Positions 44,513 to 53,059 of a stretch of 64,000 nucleotides of DNA are shown piece after piece. How positions within the stretch are numbered: the first letter of the stretch is position 1; each line of letters begins with the position of its first letter. Source of the DNA: Streptomyces sp. NRRL F-5135 (GTDB taxonomy: Bacteria > Actinomycetota > Actinomycetes > Streptomycetales > Streptomycetaceae); the NCBI RefSeq assembly GCF_000719775.1, contig NZ_JOHR01000004.1, positions 186,001 through 250,000 on the forward strand. Direction: 5' to 3'. The position numbers and the translations under genes are program-made. The notes beneath the pieces were generated by a model, which had not been told where the DNA came from, did no database searches, and worked only from the letters and a program-made list of their open reading frames with translations.

Positions 44513-45550
44513 GTGTCGGAATCTAAGTGGATGTCCGCCCGGGAATCCCGGCCCCATGACGCGCGCGAGTGGCCTCTGTGGGAGGTCCAGGGACACGGCA
44601 GCGCGACCGGCGTCACGGACCCCCGGGACATCGCCGCTCCGCAGGAGATCCTGCCGCCCTGGGTCGATGTCCGGCTGACCTTCGCCGACGGTGCCCGGCT
44701 CGACGTGCTCGCGGTCGTACGGGAGGGGCGGATCGCCATCGAGGACGCCCAGGCCGATCCGCCCCTGACGCTGGAGGGTTTCGCCGCCCTCGCGGAGGCG
44801 ATCGAAGTTCCGCTCCGACACGCCTGTCAGGTCGTCACGGGTCCGCACCGGCCGAACGAGCCCCAACCACTTACGGAGACACCCGGCCTGGGCGGCGGCG
44901 AGGTGCGGGCCGTCTCGGGACCCACCCGGGGAGCGGCCGTGACGCACGAGACGCCGGTCCCTGATGCCGCGGGGCGCGGCACGCCGGTTCACGACTTGCC
45001 GGTCTCCGACGTACCGGCCTCCGAGCTGTCGGTCTCCGATGTACCGGCCTCCGAGCTGTCGGTCTCCGACGTACCGGCCTCCGAGCTGCCGGTCTCCGAC
45101 CCGCCGACCGAGGACCTGCCAAGTTCCCGCGCTGTGCCCCTCCTTGACGTACCCGGCATCCGCGACCCGCAGGAGCGTCAGCCTGATCCGCCGGAGTCGC
45201 GGTGCCCGCCGGGCGCGGCGGAGCCCCCGGGGATGGCGGCACCCGTCGCTGCGGCTCCGGTGTGGGAGCGGCCGAACGCGGCGGGTTACCCGGAATCCGG
45301 ACCCGGACCCGGACCCGGACCGGAGCCGGAGCGGGAAGCTGTCGGCCGGCACCGTGCGCGCCCCACTTCCTCGCGCGGCAGCGCCGCCCGACGCGGTGTC
45401 GCGGAGATCTACCGGGCCGCCCAGCGCGAGGGTCAGGATCCCGTGCTCGCCGTCATGTCCGCCACCGGATTCAGCCGCCGCAAATCGCTCAGGCTGATTG
45501 CCGGGGCCCGGGACGCGGGCCATCTGACGCCCCGGCACCACCGGCGCTGA
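44513..45550 (+). CDS. Hypothetical protein (DUF6214-like) with tandem peptide repeats and a C-terminal HTH-like segment
   Basis: The function is unknown. The 345 residues have three parts. Residues 1-110 form a conserved-looking domain (REWPLWEVQGHG, WVDVRLTFADGARLDVLAVV) that resembles the DUF6214 family of Streptomyces. Residues 110-290 are a disordered Pro/Ser/Glu-rich linker with a decapeptide repeated three times exactly and once degenerate (VSDVPASELS) and a Gly-Pro run. Residues 295-340 form a basic C-terminal segment (AARRGVAEIYRAAQREGQDPVLAVMSATG, split by eye) that looks like a small helix-turn-helix. The GTG at 44513 lacks a ribosome binding site; ATG 44531 is an alternative start. 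Confidence 0.75.
   Translation: MSESKWMSARESRPHDAREWPLWEVQGHGSATGVTDPRDIAAPQEILPPWVDVRLTFADGARLDVLAVVREGRIAIEDAQADPPLTLEGFAALAEAIEVPLRHACQVVTGPHRPNEPQPLTETPGLGGGEVRAVSGPTRGAAVTHETPVPDAAGRGTPVHDLPVSDVPASELSVSDVPASELSVSDVPASELPVSDPPTEDLPSSRAVPLLDVPGIRDPQERQPDPPESRCPPGAAEPPGMAAPVAAAPVWERPNAAGYPESGPGPGPGPEPEREAVGRHRARPTSSRGSAARRGVAEIYRAAQREGQDPVLAVMSATGFSRRKSLRLIAGARDAGHLTPRHHRR
45001..45120. repeat. 30-bp in-frame tandem repeat
   Basis: Three near-identical 30-bp units (45001-45030, 45031-45060, 45061-45090), differing at single bases, and a degenerate fourth unit encode VSDVPASEL-type decapeptides inside the hypothetical protein gene. There is no spacer between units, so this is not a CRISPR array. 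Copy number probably varies between strains. Confidence 0.9.
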
Positions 45551-45575
45551 TCGCTCGCGAGGGGCCTCTCCCGCA

Positions 45576-46253
45576 TCACATCGAGCGCATCCGGTTCATC
45601 TCGGCCGTCTGCTGGGACAGCACGTCGTTCGCCATTTCCTCGATCTGCACGTTCCGGCCTTCCGAGAGCGCCTCGGTGGCCATGGTGATCGCGCCCTGGT
45701 GGTGGGTGATCATCAGTTTCAGGAACAGTTCGTCGAAGGCCTTCCCCTTCGCGGCGCGCAGTTGCGTCAGCTGGGCCTCGGTGGCCATTCCGGGCATCGT
45801 GGCGTGGTTATGGCCGTGGCTCTGCTTCGCTCCTCCGTTGTTCTTCAACCACGCCTCCATCATCCCGATCTCGGGTTTCTGAGCGGCGGTGATGCGTTCG
45901 GCGAGGCGCTTCACCTGTTTCGCGTCGGCCCGTTCCGCCACCAGATCCGTCATCTTCAGCGCCTGGCCGTGGTGCACGATCATCATATGCGCATACGTGA
46001 AGTCGGCGGAGTTGGGGGTGTTGTCCGGAGCGGCCTTCGCCGCCTCCGCCGCGGACAGGGTCTTCGCCGGTTCGCCCGGCTTGCCCGGGGCGAGTACGCC
46101 CGGTCCCTTCTCCGCGACGGAATGCGCCGTACCGTCGCCGCCCGACGCCTCCGTACCGCCCGAGTCGCAGGCTCCCAGGGCGAGTACGGCGACGGCGGCC
46201 AGTGCCGCGTACACCGGCCTGCGGACGCGTGGATTCCTGCGGCGGGTCAACAC
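45576..46253 (-). CDS. DUF305 lipoprotein, putative metal-handling
   Basis: This 225-residue secreted lipoprotein has basic RRR residues, a hydrophobic AALAAVAVLALGAC lipobox, a low-complexity linker, and then a DUF305 four-helix domain with paired His/Met motifs (TYAHMMIVHHGQALKM, IGMMEAW, KLMITHHQGAITMA). A His-rich SHGHNHATMPGM insertion also occurs. Such HH..M patterns suggest copper or other soft-metal binding. The GTG at 46253 has a strong GGGAGG site; a longer in-frame start (46322) is less likely because it moves the signal peptide inward. It is divergent from an LVIVD protein, a pairing I recall in other Streptomyces. Confidence 0.88.
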   Translation of the reverse strand: MLTRRRNPRVRRPVYAALAAVAVLALGACDSGGTEASGGDGTAHSVAEKGPGVLAPGKPGEPAKTLSAAEAAKAAPDNTPNSADFTYAHMMIVHHGQALKMTDLVAERADAKQVKRLAERITAAQKPEIGMMEAWLKNNGGAKQSHGHNHATMPGMATEAQLTQLRAAKGKAFDELFLKLMITHHQGAITMATEALSEGRNVQIEEMANDVLSQQTAEMNRMRSM

Positions 46254-46433
46254 AGCGGCCTCCCTGGGGCTGTTGGTGGAGTGCACCACCGTCCTAGCAC
46301 GCTTCCGTGCGCACGTGATCAAAAACTCTTGTTACGTCTGTGTTGCCATCTGTTGAGATGTACATGAGAAGGACGATACTGCCCACGTCGAGAACCCGTT
46401 CGACACCGAACGGGGGAAACCAGGGAGGACCGA

Positions 46434-47930
46434 GTGACCTCGTTGCACACCACCCGAGTGCGGCGCAGACGTCTGGGCGTGGCGGCAGCCGCGGCCGGAC
46501 TCTTCGCCACGCTCCTGACCGCGGGGACCGCGTCCGCGACCCCCGACCCCGGCGACAGCCCGGTCAGGGAGAAGGTCTCGTCGAGCCAGGCCGCCGAAGC
46601 GAAGGCCGCCATCGGCAAGGGTGAGATACCCGGCGTGGACGAGATCGTCCACAGCGACAACATCAAGCACCTCGCGAATGTCCCCAAGGACCTCATCACC
46701 GGGACGAACTCCGACCTGGCGTTCCAGGGCAAGTACGCGTTCGCCGGCAACTACGACGGCTTCCGGATCTTCGACATCAGCAACCCGAAGTCGCCGAAGA
46801 CCGTCGCGCAGGTGCTCTGCCCCGGATCGCAGAACGACATCTCGGTCGAGGGCGACCTGCTCTTCCTCTCCACGGACTCCTCCCGCAGCGACAACTCCTG
46901 CGCGAGCACCTCGCAGTCCGCGACGGAGAAGTCCTCCTGGGAGGGCATGAAGATCTTCGACATCAGCGACAAGCGGAACCCCAAGTACATCGCCGCCATC
47001 GAGACGGCCTGCGGTTCGCACACCCACACCCTGGTGCCGGAGCGCAAGAACGTCTACATCTACGTGTCGTCGTACGCCCCCAGCGCGTCCTTCCCGGACT
47101 GCCAACCGCCGCACGACGGCATCTCCATCATCAAGGTGCCGCGGAAGGCCCCGCAGAAGGCCGAACTCGTCAAGTTCGACGTGCTCTTCCCGGACGGGGG
47201 CAACCCGGGCGCGCCCACCAACCCGGGCGTGTCGGCCACCAGCGGCTGCCACGACATCACCGTGCTGCCCTCGAAGGACCTGGCCGCCGGCGCCTGCATG
47301 GGTGACGGCATCCTCTTCGACATCAAGAACCCGGAGCAGCCCCGGGTGATCGACCGGGTCCAGGACAACGTCAACTTCGCGTTCTGGCACTCGGCCACCT
47401 TCAACCAGGGCGCCGACAAGGTCGTCTTCACGGACGAGCTGGGCGGCGGTGGCGCCGCCACCTGCAACGCGGAGATCGGCCCGAACCGCGGTGCCGACGG
47501 CATCTACGACATCGTCGGCAAGGGCGACAAGCGCAAGCTGGTCTTCCGCAGCTACTACAAGATCCCCAGGCACCAGGCCGACACCGAGAACTGCGTCGCC
47601 CACAACGGCTCGCTGATCCCGGTCAAGGGCCGCGACATCATGGTCCAGTCCTGGTACCAGGGCGGTGTGTCCGTGTGGGACTTCACCAACTCCGCCAAGC
47701 CGAAGGAGATCGCGTACTTCGAGCGCGGGCCGCTCTCGGCCGACACCATGGTGGGCGGCGGCACGTGGTCGACGTACTACTACAACGGCCACATCTACTC
47801 GAACGACATGGTCAAGGGCTTCGACGTGCTGAGGCTCGACGACCGCCTGACGGACCCCGCGAAGAAGGTGCGGATGTCCGAGCTCAACGCCCAGACGCAG
47901 CCGGACTACTTCGCGTCCTCCGGCCACTGA
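46434..47930 (+). CDS. Secreted LVIVD-repeat beta-propeller protein
   Basis: This 498-residue exported protein has a Tat-like signal peptide (RVRRRRLGVAAAAAGL... ASA, about 35 residues). LVIVD-type propeller blades repeat the pattern GxxxFDISNPxxPK: GFRIFDISNPKSPK, GMKIFDISDKRNPK, GILFDIKNPEQPR and VSVWDFTNSAKPK. Several cysteines (LCPGSQ, NSCAS, TACGSH, SGCHDI, GACMGD, TCNAE) suggest disulfides after export. The function is unknown. The GTG at 46434 has GGGAGG. Its terminator lies inside the 3' end of the convergent TetR gene. Confidence 0.9.
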   Translation: MTSLHTTRVRRRRLGVAAAAAGLFATLLTAGTASATPDPGDSPVREKVSSSQAAEAKAAIGKGEIPGVDEIVHSDNIKHLANVPKDLITGTNSDLAFQGKYAFAGNYDGFRIFDISNPKSPKTVAQVLCPGSQNDISVEGDLLFLSTDSSRSDNSCASTSQSATEKSSWEGMKIFDISDKRNPKYIAAIETACGSHTHTLVPERKNVYIYVSSYAPSASFPDCQPPHDGISIIKVPRKAPQKAELVKFDVLFPDGGNPGAPTNPGVSATSGCHDITVLPSKDLAAGACMGDGILFDIKNPEQPRVIDRVQDNVNFAFWHSATFNQGADKVVFTDELGGGGAATCNAEIGPNRGADGIYDIVGKGDKRKLVFRSYYKIPRHQADTENCVAHNGSLIPVKGRDIMVQSWYQGGVSVWDFTNSAKPKEIAYFERGPLSADTMVGGGTWSTYYYNGHIYSNDMVKGFDVLRLDDRLTDPAKKVRMSELNAQTQPDYFASSGH

Positions 47931-48559
47931 AGGACGATGGCCTGACTCGTTCCGCCGGGCGGCTCCCCGCCCGGCGGAACGCCGCGTTCCCAGGCCAGCC
48001 CGTACCGCCGGAACAACTCCGCGCGCAGCCTGGGCAGCGGCATCGGGGCCCCGGGCATCAGCACCGCGAACACCGCACCCATCAGCAGGGCACGCAGCAT
48101 CGGGTAGTCGCTGTCCGCGTCCTCGGATCCGTACGCCACGACCGTGTCACGCAGGAGCCCGGCCAGCCGCTGCTGCTCGGGACACCGTACGAAGCCCTCG
48201 GCCTGGAGGATGTGGGCCATGTGCGCGCGCATCACGACCGGCTTGTCGGCCGCCAGCCCCAGGATGGCGTCGATCGCCCGCGCCATCAGCTCCTGACCGT
48301 CCCGCGTGCGCGGTTCCCGGCTGAGGGCGGCCTCCAGCGTGCGGTGCATCAGCCGGTGCACGGCGGACTGCAGGAGCTGCCGCTTCCCGGGGAAGTAGTA
48401 AGAGATCAGCCCGCGTGCGGAGCCGGCCCGGTGGGCGATGTCGGCGAGCGTCGTGGCCTCGTACCCATGTTCGGCGACCAGCTCGACCGTCGCCTGCAAC
48501 AGCCGCTCCCTGGAACGCCGACGTAACTCTTCATTGACCGACGGGCTTCGCGGGGACAT
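47906..48559 (-). CDS. TetR-family transcriptional regulator
   Basis: This 217-residue regulator has an N-terminal TetR HTH (RERLLQATVELVAEHGYEATTLADIAHRAG, split by eye; SARGLISYYFPGKRQLL). The C-terminal ligand domain ends in a Pro/Gly-rich tail encoded by the neighbouring gene's terminator. The ATG at 48559 has AGGAG at a 7-bp spacing; ATG 48592 would remove the site and overlap the -10. The 3' end overlaps the LVIVD gene by 25 bp, convergently. Autoregulation is suggested by a dyad at its own promoter. Confidence 0.9.
   Translation of the reverse strand: MSPRSPSVNEELRRRSRERLLQATVELVAEHGYEATTLADIAHRAGSARGLISYYFPGKRQLLQSAVHRLMHRTLEAALSREPRTRDGQELMARAIDAILGLAADKPVVMRAHMAHILQAEGFVRCPEQQRLAGLLRDTVVAYGSEDADSDYPMLRALLMGAVFAVLMPGAPMPLPRLRAELFRRYGLAWERGVPPGGEPPGGTSQAIVLQWPEDAK
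47948..47981 (+). terminator. Terminator of the LVIVD gene, embedded in the tetR coding sequence
   Basis: A perfect 15-bp stem (CGTTCCGCCGGGCGG and its complement) with a CTCC loop starts 17 bp after the LVIVD stop codon. On the other strand the same bases encode the GVPPGGEPPGG tail of the TetR protein. Confidence 0.8.
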
Positions 48560-48578
48560 GCTGGACTCCTGCGTTGAC

Positions 48579-48596
48579 TGGCTCTCAGCCAATATA
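48579..48596 (-). promoter_or_regulatory. tetR promoter -10 and overlapping dyad
   Basis: On the minus strand TATATT (48591-48596) is a good -10. TGGCT-CTC-AGCCA (48579-48591) lies directly over the predicted start of transcription, as expected for TetR autorepression. No clear -35 was found. Confidence 0.5.
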
Positions 48597-48641
48597 CTCA
48601 GAGCCGCCCGTCACGCCGCCCGACCGGGCCGGGACGGGACA

Positions 48642-48686
48642 GCCGCAGGGCTTGGGCGACGCGGGGGATCGCCCAAGCCCTGCGGC
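48642..48686. terminator. Strong 18-bp hairpin in the tetR-GH35 intergenic region
   Basis: A perfect 18-bp stem (48642-48659 with 48669-48686) with a 9-nt loop. It lies just downstream (in minus orientation) of the decayed SDR gene, and so may have been that gene's terminator, or it may insulate tetR. Confidence 0.75.
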
Positions 48687-48689
48687 GCC

Positions 48690-48900
48690 TCTCCGCGCGT
48701 TGTTGACCAGTACCGTCGGTGGCCCGATCCGCTCGGCGACGGTCGCACCGCGGTCCGCACCGCCTGTTCGTCGGTCACATTCGCCAGGAGAACACCGCCC
48801 GCGAGCCCCGTGCGGTGAGGGCGACGGCCACTTCCTCACCGGCAGGGTCGATGTCCAGGACGCTCTCGCCTGTCAGGTGCCCGCTCACCGGCCGGCCCCG
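48690..48900 (-). pseudogene. Decayed short-chain dehydrogenase (FabG-like) fragment
   Basis: On the minus strand three consecutive stretches, in different frames, read like one SDR protein: VLDIDPAGEEVAVALTARG (about 48800-48862), NVTDEQAVRTAV (48746-48781) and ATVAERIGPPTVLVNNA (48697-48747). In intact SDRs these are the end of beta2, the acidic beta3-beta4 region and the NNAG motif, in this order. The frame shifts at least twice and the reading is cut off at the hairpin before the catalytic Ser-Tyr-Lys part. Upstream GGAGRAVSGHL may be a worn remnant of the glycine-rich NAD loop. It is too degraded to be functional. Confidence 0.65.
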
Positions 48901-49080
48901 CCCACGCCGGCGGCTGCCGTCACCGGCAACTCGGCGCCGAGCGCGTCACCCGGACCGGACCGGACCGAATGCCTGGCGCGGAGTTCTCTGCTCAGAAATT
49001 ATGAATTAACGTGCGGTCGTCGAATGCCGACACCGCCGGCCGGACCTGCCCGGACCCGGCGCCGAGCCAGGAGGCCGATC

Positions 49081-51462
49081 GTGCACACCCTGACCCTGCG
49101 CCCGCCCACAACGCCGCTGAACGGCCATCTCCGGATGGGTGAGTCCGAAGGGCCGGACCGGATCTACGCCACCAGCACCCATCTCGTGCGCGGTGACCGC
49201 CCATGGTTCCCCGTCATGGGCGAGATCCACTTCACCCGCTACCCCCGTGACAGCTGGCGCGAGCAGTTGCTGAGCATGCGCGCCGGCGGTATCGACGTCG
49301 TCTCCACCTACCTCTTCTGGCACCACCACGAAGAAAACCGCGGCCACTTCCGCTTCGACGGCAACAGGGACCTCCGGGCCTTCCTGCAGGTGGTCGCCGA
49401 GTGCGGATTGGACGCCGTCGTGCGGATCGGCCCCTGGTCCCACGGCGAGGCACGTTATGGCGGCTTCCCCGAGTGGGTCCAGCACTCCGGCACCCGGACC
49501 CGCACCAATGACCCCGCCTACCTCGAAATCGTCCAGCCCTACTACGCGCGCATCAGCGCCGAACTGGACGGGCTCCATCACGCCCAGGGCGGACCGATCG
49601 TCGCCGTCCAGATCGAGAACGAGCTCTACGACCAGCCCGAACACCTGCGCAGCCTCAAGCACATGGCCCAGGACGCCGGGATCACCCCGGCTCTGTGGAC
49701 CGCCACGGCGTGGGGCATGGCAGACCTGCCCGCCGACGAGTTCCTCCCGCTCTATGCGGGCTACCCCGAATCCCCCTGGGACGACGCCCACCCGGGCTGG
49801 GCCCGGCACAACCGCAGGCACTACTTCTTCACCCCTCTGCGCGACGACCACACCGTCGGCGCCGACCTGCGCCGCAAGCCCGCCGCGGGCGAAGGGCCGG
49901 CGCTCGACCGCTATCCCTACGCCACCTGCGAGCTCGGCGGCGGCGTCCAAGTCACCTACCACCGCCGCCCCCGCATCGCCGCGGACGACGTGGCCGCCCT
50001 GGCCCTGACAAAGATCGGCTGCGGCTCGGCCTGGCAGGGCTACTACATGTACCAGGGCGGCTCCCACGTCATGGACGCCGCCACCACGATGCAGGAATCC
50101 CTCGACACCGGCTACGCCAACGACCTGCCGATCGTCAGCTACGACTTCCAGGCCCCCTTGGGCGAATACGGGCAGGTGCGCCCCGCCTACGGGCTGCTGC
50201 GGCTGCAACACCACCTGCTCGCGGCCGCGGGCAGGGAACTGGCGCCGATGCCCCTCGTCGCCCCGGACGAAACCCCCGAAGGGCTCGACGACCGGGACAC
50301 GCTCAGGTGGGCCGTGCGCACCAACGGCACCTCCGGCATGTTGTTCGCCAACACCCACCAGCCCGGAGGAGAGGACCTTGCCGCGCACAGCGGTGTCCGC
50401 TTCCGCCTCGAGGGCCCGGCGGGCCCGCTCGAACTGCCCACGCACCCCGTCGACATTCCTGCCGGAGCCTACTTCGCCTGGCCCTTCCGCTGGCCGCTGC
50501 CCGGTGACGCAACCCTGGAATGGGCCACTGCGCAACTCGTGACCGTCCTGGACGACACGGTCGTGCTCACCCGCACCGCCGGCATTCCGGTCGAGCTCGT
50601 GCTCAGCGGCGTCGATGCGGACTCGGTCAAGGGCCCCCACGCCACACCGGAAGACCTCGGTGACGGCCGGACCCGCGTGCGCGTCGAGGCACCCGGCACC
50701 GACACGCTCATCGAACTCGGTGCTCTGCGCCTGCTCGTCCTCGACGAGGATACCGCCCGGCACACGGCCGTCGGCGACCTGTGGGGAACTCGCCGCCTCG
50801 TCGTCGGCCACGACCTCCACATCGTGCCCGACGGCGATCTCCTGCACATCGAGTGCGGGCCCAACGGCGGCTCCCTGCTCGTCCACCCGGCGCCCGCCCA
50901 CCCGGTCGGTCTGCGGAACGAGCGGACCGGCCCCGGCGACAGCACGCCGCTGCGCCTGCGGGAAGCCGGGACGAGCGGCGTCTTCGCCCGCTTCGAGATC
51001 GACGCCCCCGCGGACGTCCCCAAGGCCGGCCTGGTCGAGGTGACCACCGTCACCGGACCCGCCCCCCAGCGCGTCGGAGGGCCACTGCACCGCGCCGCCG
51101 CCCCCACCGCCGAGGACTACGCCCGTGCCGCCGCGTTCCGCGTCGACATCGAGCCCGAAGCCTTCACCGGCGCACACCGCCTCTTGCTGCGGCTCGACTG
51201 GGTCGGTGACGCGGCCCGCGCCGAACTGGACGGCATCCTCGTCGCCGACCAGTACTGGAACGGCGACCCGTGGGAGATCGACCTCGCCCGCCACCGCGAC
51301 GCCCTCACCAACGGCGCTGAACTGGTCCTCAGGCTCCTGCCGTTCGATCCGGCAGCCACGGTCCACGTGCCCGAAGACCTGCGCCCCACCGAGCCCACTC
51401 TGCGGGTGACATCGGGCCGCCTGGTGCCCGTCTACCGCAGTGCCGTGACCGCTGCCGGCTGA
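49081..51462 (+). CDS. GH35 beta-galactosidase
   Basis: This 793-residue enzyme has an N-terminal TIM barrel with GH35 motifs: MGEIHFTRYPRDSWREQL, YLFWHHHEE, the acid/base Glu in AVQIENELYDQPEHL, and the probable nucleophile in YATCELGGGVQVTYH. It is followed by beta-sandwich domains with jelly-roll character near the end (VYRSAVTAAG). No signal peptide is present, so it is cytoplasmic. The GTG at 49081 has an AGGAGG site. The next gene, 152 bp downstream on the same strand, is a cellulase-like TIM barrel, and the two may form an operon for a beta-galactoside-containing glycan. Confidence 0.9.
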   Translation: MHTLTLRPPTTPLNGHLRMGESEGPDRIYATSTHLVRGDRPWFPVMGEIHFTRYPRDSWREQLLSMRAGGIDVVSTYLFWHHHEENRGHFRFDGNRDLRAFLQVVAECGLDAVVRIGPWSHGEARYGGFPEWVQHSGTRTRTNDPAYLEIVQPYYARISAELDGLHHAQGGPIVAVQIENELYDQPEHLRSLKHMAQDAGITPALWTATAWGMADLPADEFLPLYAGYPESPWDDAHPGWARHNRRHYFFTPLRDDHTVGADLRRKPAAGEGPALDRYPYATCELGGGVQVTYHRRPRIAADDVAALALTKIGCGSAWQGYYMYQGGSHVMDAATTMQESLDTGYANDLPIVSYDFQAPLGEYGQVRPAYGLLRLQHHLLAAAGRELAPMPLVAPDETPEGLDDRDTLRWAVRTNGTSGMLFANTHQPGGEDLAAHSGVRFRLEGPAGPLELPTHPVDIPAGAYFAWPFRWPLPGDATLEWATAQLVTVLDDTVVLTRTAGIPVELVLSGVDADSVKGPHATPEDLGDGRTRVRVEAPGTDTLIELGALRLLVLDEDTARHTAVGDLWGTRRLVVGHDLHIVPDGDLLHIECGPNGGSLLVHPAPAHPVGLRNERTGPGDSTPLRLREAGTSGVFARFEIDAPADVPKAGLVEVTTVTGPAPQRVGGPLHRAAAPTAEDYARAAAFRVDIEPEAFTGAHRLLLRLDWVGDAARAELDGILVADQYWNGDPWEIDLARHRDALTNGAELVLRLLPFDPAATVHVPEDLRPTEPTLRVTSGRLVPVYRSAVTAAG

Positions 51463-51614
51463 CGGGCCTCGCACCGTGCCCGTCCGGGTCGAGCGGTCTG
51501 TCCCTTCCGCAGGCACAGGTCCTGCCCCGCCAACCGCCACCGGCCGGGGCAGGCGCCCCCACCGCATCACCGGCCCCTTCCGGAATCCCTGAGTCACCGA
51601 CCACGAAGGATGTC

Positions 51615-52895
51615 ATGGTCTACACACCGATTCCCCTCGCGCCCCACCTGCCCGACCGACTCACCCTCACCCTGTGGGACTTCACCTGGTACACCCGCAC
51701 CGGACCTGGTGAGCCCTTCGAGAACCTTGACCGCGCCTTCACCGAAGCCGTCGACCGGGGATACAACACCATCCGCATCTGCGCCATGCCGTTCCTGATC
51801 TTCCGGTCCGGGCTCTCAGGAGAAATGGAGTTCGGCCCCCTCGGCGGAGAATACGGCCAGGGCACCCGCTGGTACGACGTGCGGCACATCACCCGACTCG
51901 ACCCCAAGGCGCACCTGCTGGCCCTGCTGCGCGCGGCCCAGCGGCACGGCGTCTTCGTGATCCTCTCCAGCTGGGAGTACCAGCAGAGCAGTTCCTTCGC
52001 CGGTGACCGTCAGTGGTTCGACAGCCTCATGGCCGTCAAGCCCGAGGACCGTCCCGCCCGCCTGGCCGACGCCCTGGCCGACTGCTGCGAACTGGCCGAA
52101 GCCGAAGGGCTCGCGGACGTCATCGCGTTCGTCGAACTGCACAACGAAGTGCAGGGCGGCTATCTCACCGAGGGGCTGCCCGGGCGCGAACCCGCCGTGG
52201 TGGAGCTGCGCGGGCGGCTGGAGGCGGGCCTGGCCCGCTTCCACGAACGCCGCCCCCGCATCCCCGCCACGGTCAACTACGCCCGCGTCCCACTGGAGTC
52301 CTTCCGCGGCATCCCCGAGAACATCGACGTGGGCGTCTTCCACCCCTACGTCTACGGCGTCCTCGACGAACTCGTCACCGGCTACGGCCTCCGCTCGACC
52401 GACGGCGGCTTCGACGAGGAACGCGCCCGCGCCGACCTGCTGCGCCCGGGAGCCCCGTCCTTCGACCAGTGGCGCCCGCCGGCCGGGCAGGAGTGGCGAC
52501 AGCGGGCCACGATCGTGGGCAAGCCCGAGATCTATGTACACGACTGGGTCGACGAGCAGGCGTGGGACCGCCTGCTGTACCAACGCTACGGCGCGCACCG
52601 TCTCGCCATGCGCGGCACGCTGGACAGATGGATGGCCGCGGCGGCTGATCTGTGCGCCGCCCGCGGTGTCCCGCTGGTCTTCGGTGAGGGATGGATCGGT
52701 TACACCCCGCTGCGTGGCACTTTCGAAGAAGGGCCGGTCGGCGCGGACTTCTGCCGGTACGCGGTACGGCGCAGCGCCGAGATCGGCGCACGGGGGACGA
52801 TCGTCTGCTCCAACGCCGCGCCGCACCATCCGATGTGGAACGACGTGGAGCTCCAGAGGGAGTGCAACGCGCTGTTCGCCCGGCAGTCGGTGTGA
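51615..52895 (+). CDS. Cellulase-like TIM-barrel protein (putative glycoside hydrolase)
   Basis: This 426-residue protein shows a clan GH-A-like barrel with YNTIRICAMPFL, FVILSSWEYQQS, a probable acid/base region AFVELHNEVQGG and a probable nucleophile region PLVFGEGWIGYTPL. It resembles the sugar-binding cellulase-like family, whose substrate is unknown. No signal peptide is visible. It follows the GH35 gene on the same strand after 152 bp. Substrate assignment is not possible from sequence alone. Confidence 0.8.
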   Translation: MVYTPIPLAPHLPDRLTLTLWDFTWYTRTGPGEPFENLDRAFTEAVDRGYNTIRICAMPFLIFRSGLSGEMEFGPLGGEYGQGTRWYDVRHITRLDPKAHLLALLRAAQRHGVFVILSSWEYQQSSSFAGDRQWFDSLMAVKPEDRPARLADALADCCELAEAEGLADVIAFVELHNEVQGGYLTEGLPGREPAVVELRGRLEAGLARFHERRPRIPATVNYARVPLESFRGIPENIDVGVFHPYVYGVLDELVTGYGLRSTDGGFDEERARADLLRPGAPSFDQWRPPAGQEWRQRATIVGKPEIYVHDWVDEQAWDRLLYQRYGAHRLAMRGTLDRWMAAAADLCAARGVPLVFGEGWIGYTPLRGTFEEGPVGADFCRYAVRRSAEIGARGTIVCSNAAPHHPMWNDVELQRECNALFARQSV

Positions 52896-52906
52896 CCACC
52901 TGAGCC

Positions 52907-52933
52907 GGACGTCGGTTCAATCCCCTGGCGTCC
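52907..52933 (+). terminator. Weak hairpin after the cellulase-like gene
   Basis: A 7-bp stem with one G-T pair (GGACGTC with GGCGTCC) and a 13-nt loop starts 12 bp after the stop codon. It is a modest terminator candidate. Confidence 0.4.
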
Positions 52934-53059
52934 TACGGCCGGGCCTACGCCACAGGGCGCCGGGCCTGCCGCGGGCGCCGGATGCCCTGCGCGACACAGC
53001 CCACCCCGGGTTCCGCCGGGTATCCGGCATCGGCTCGAGACCTCGGGGCGCGGGTCCGT

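Noticed and set aside
45001..45120. Possible CRISPR-like repeat array
   Set aside because: The 30-bp units are directly adjacent without spacers, are in frame and encode a decapeptide repeat.
52905..52935. tRNA 3'-end or attachment-site remnant (GGTTCAATCCC-like)
   Set aside because: The T-stem does not pair and no other tRNA arm is present; a simple hairpin explains it better.
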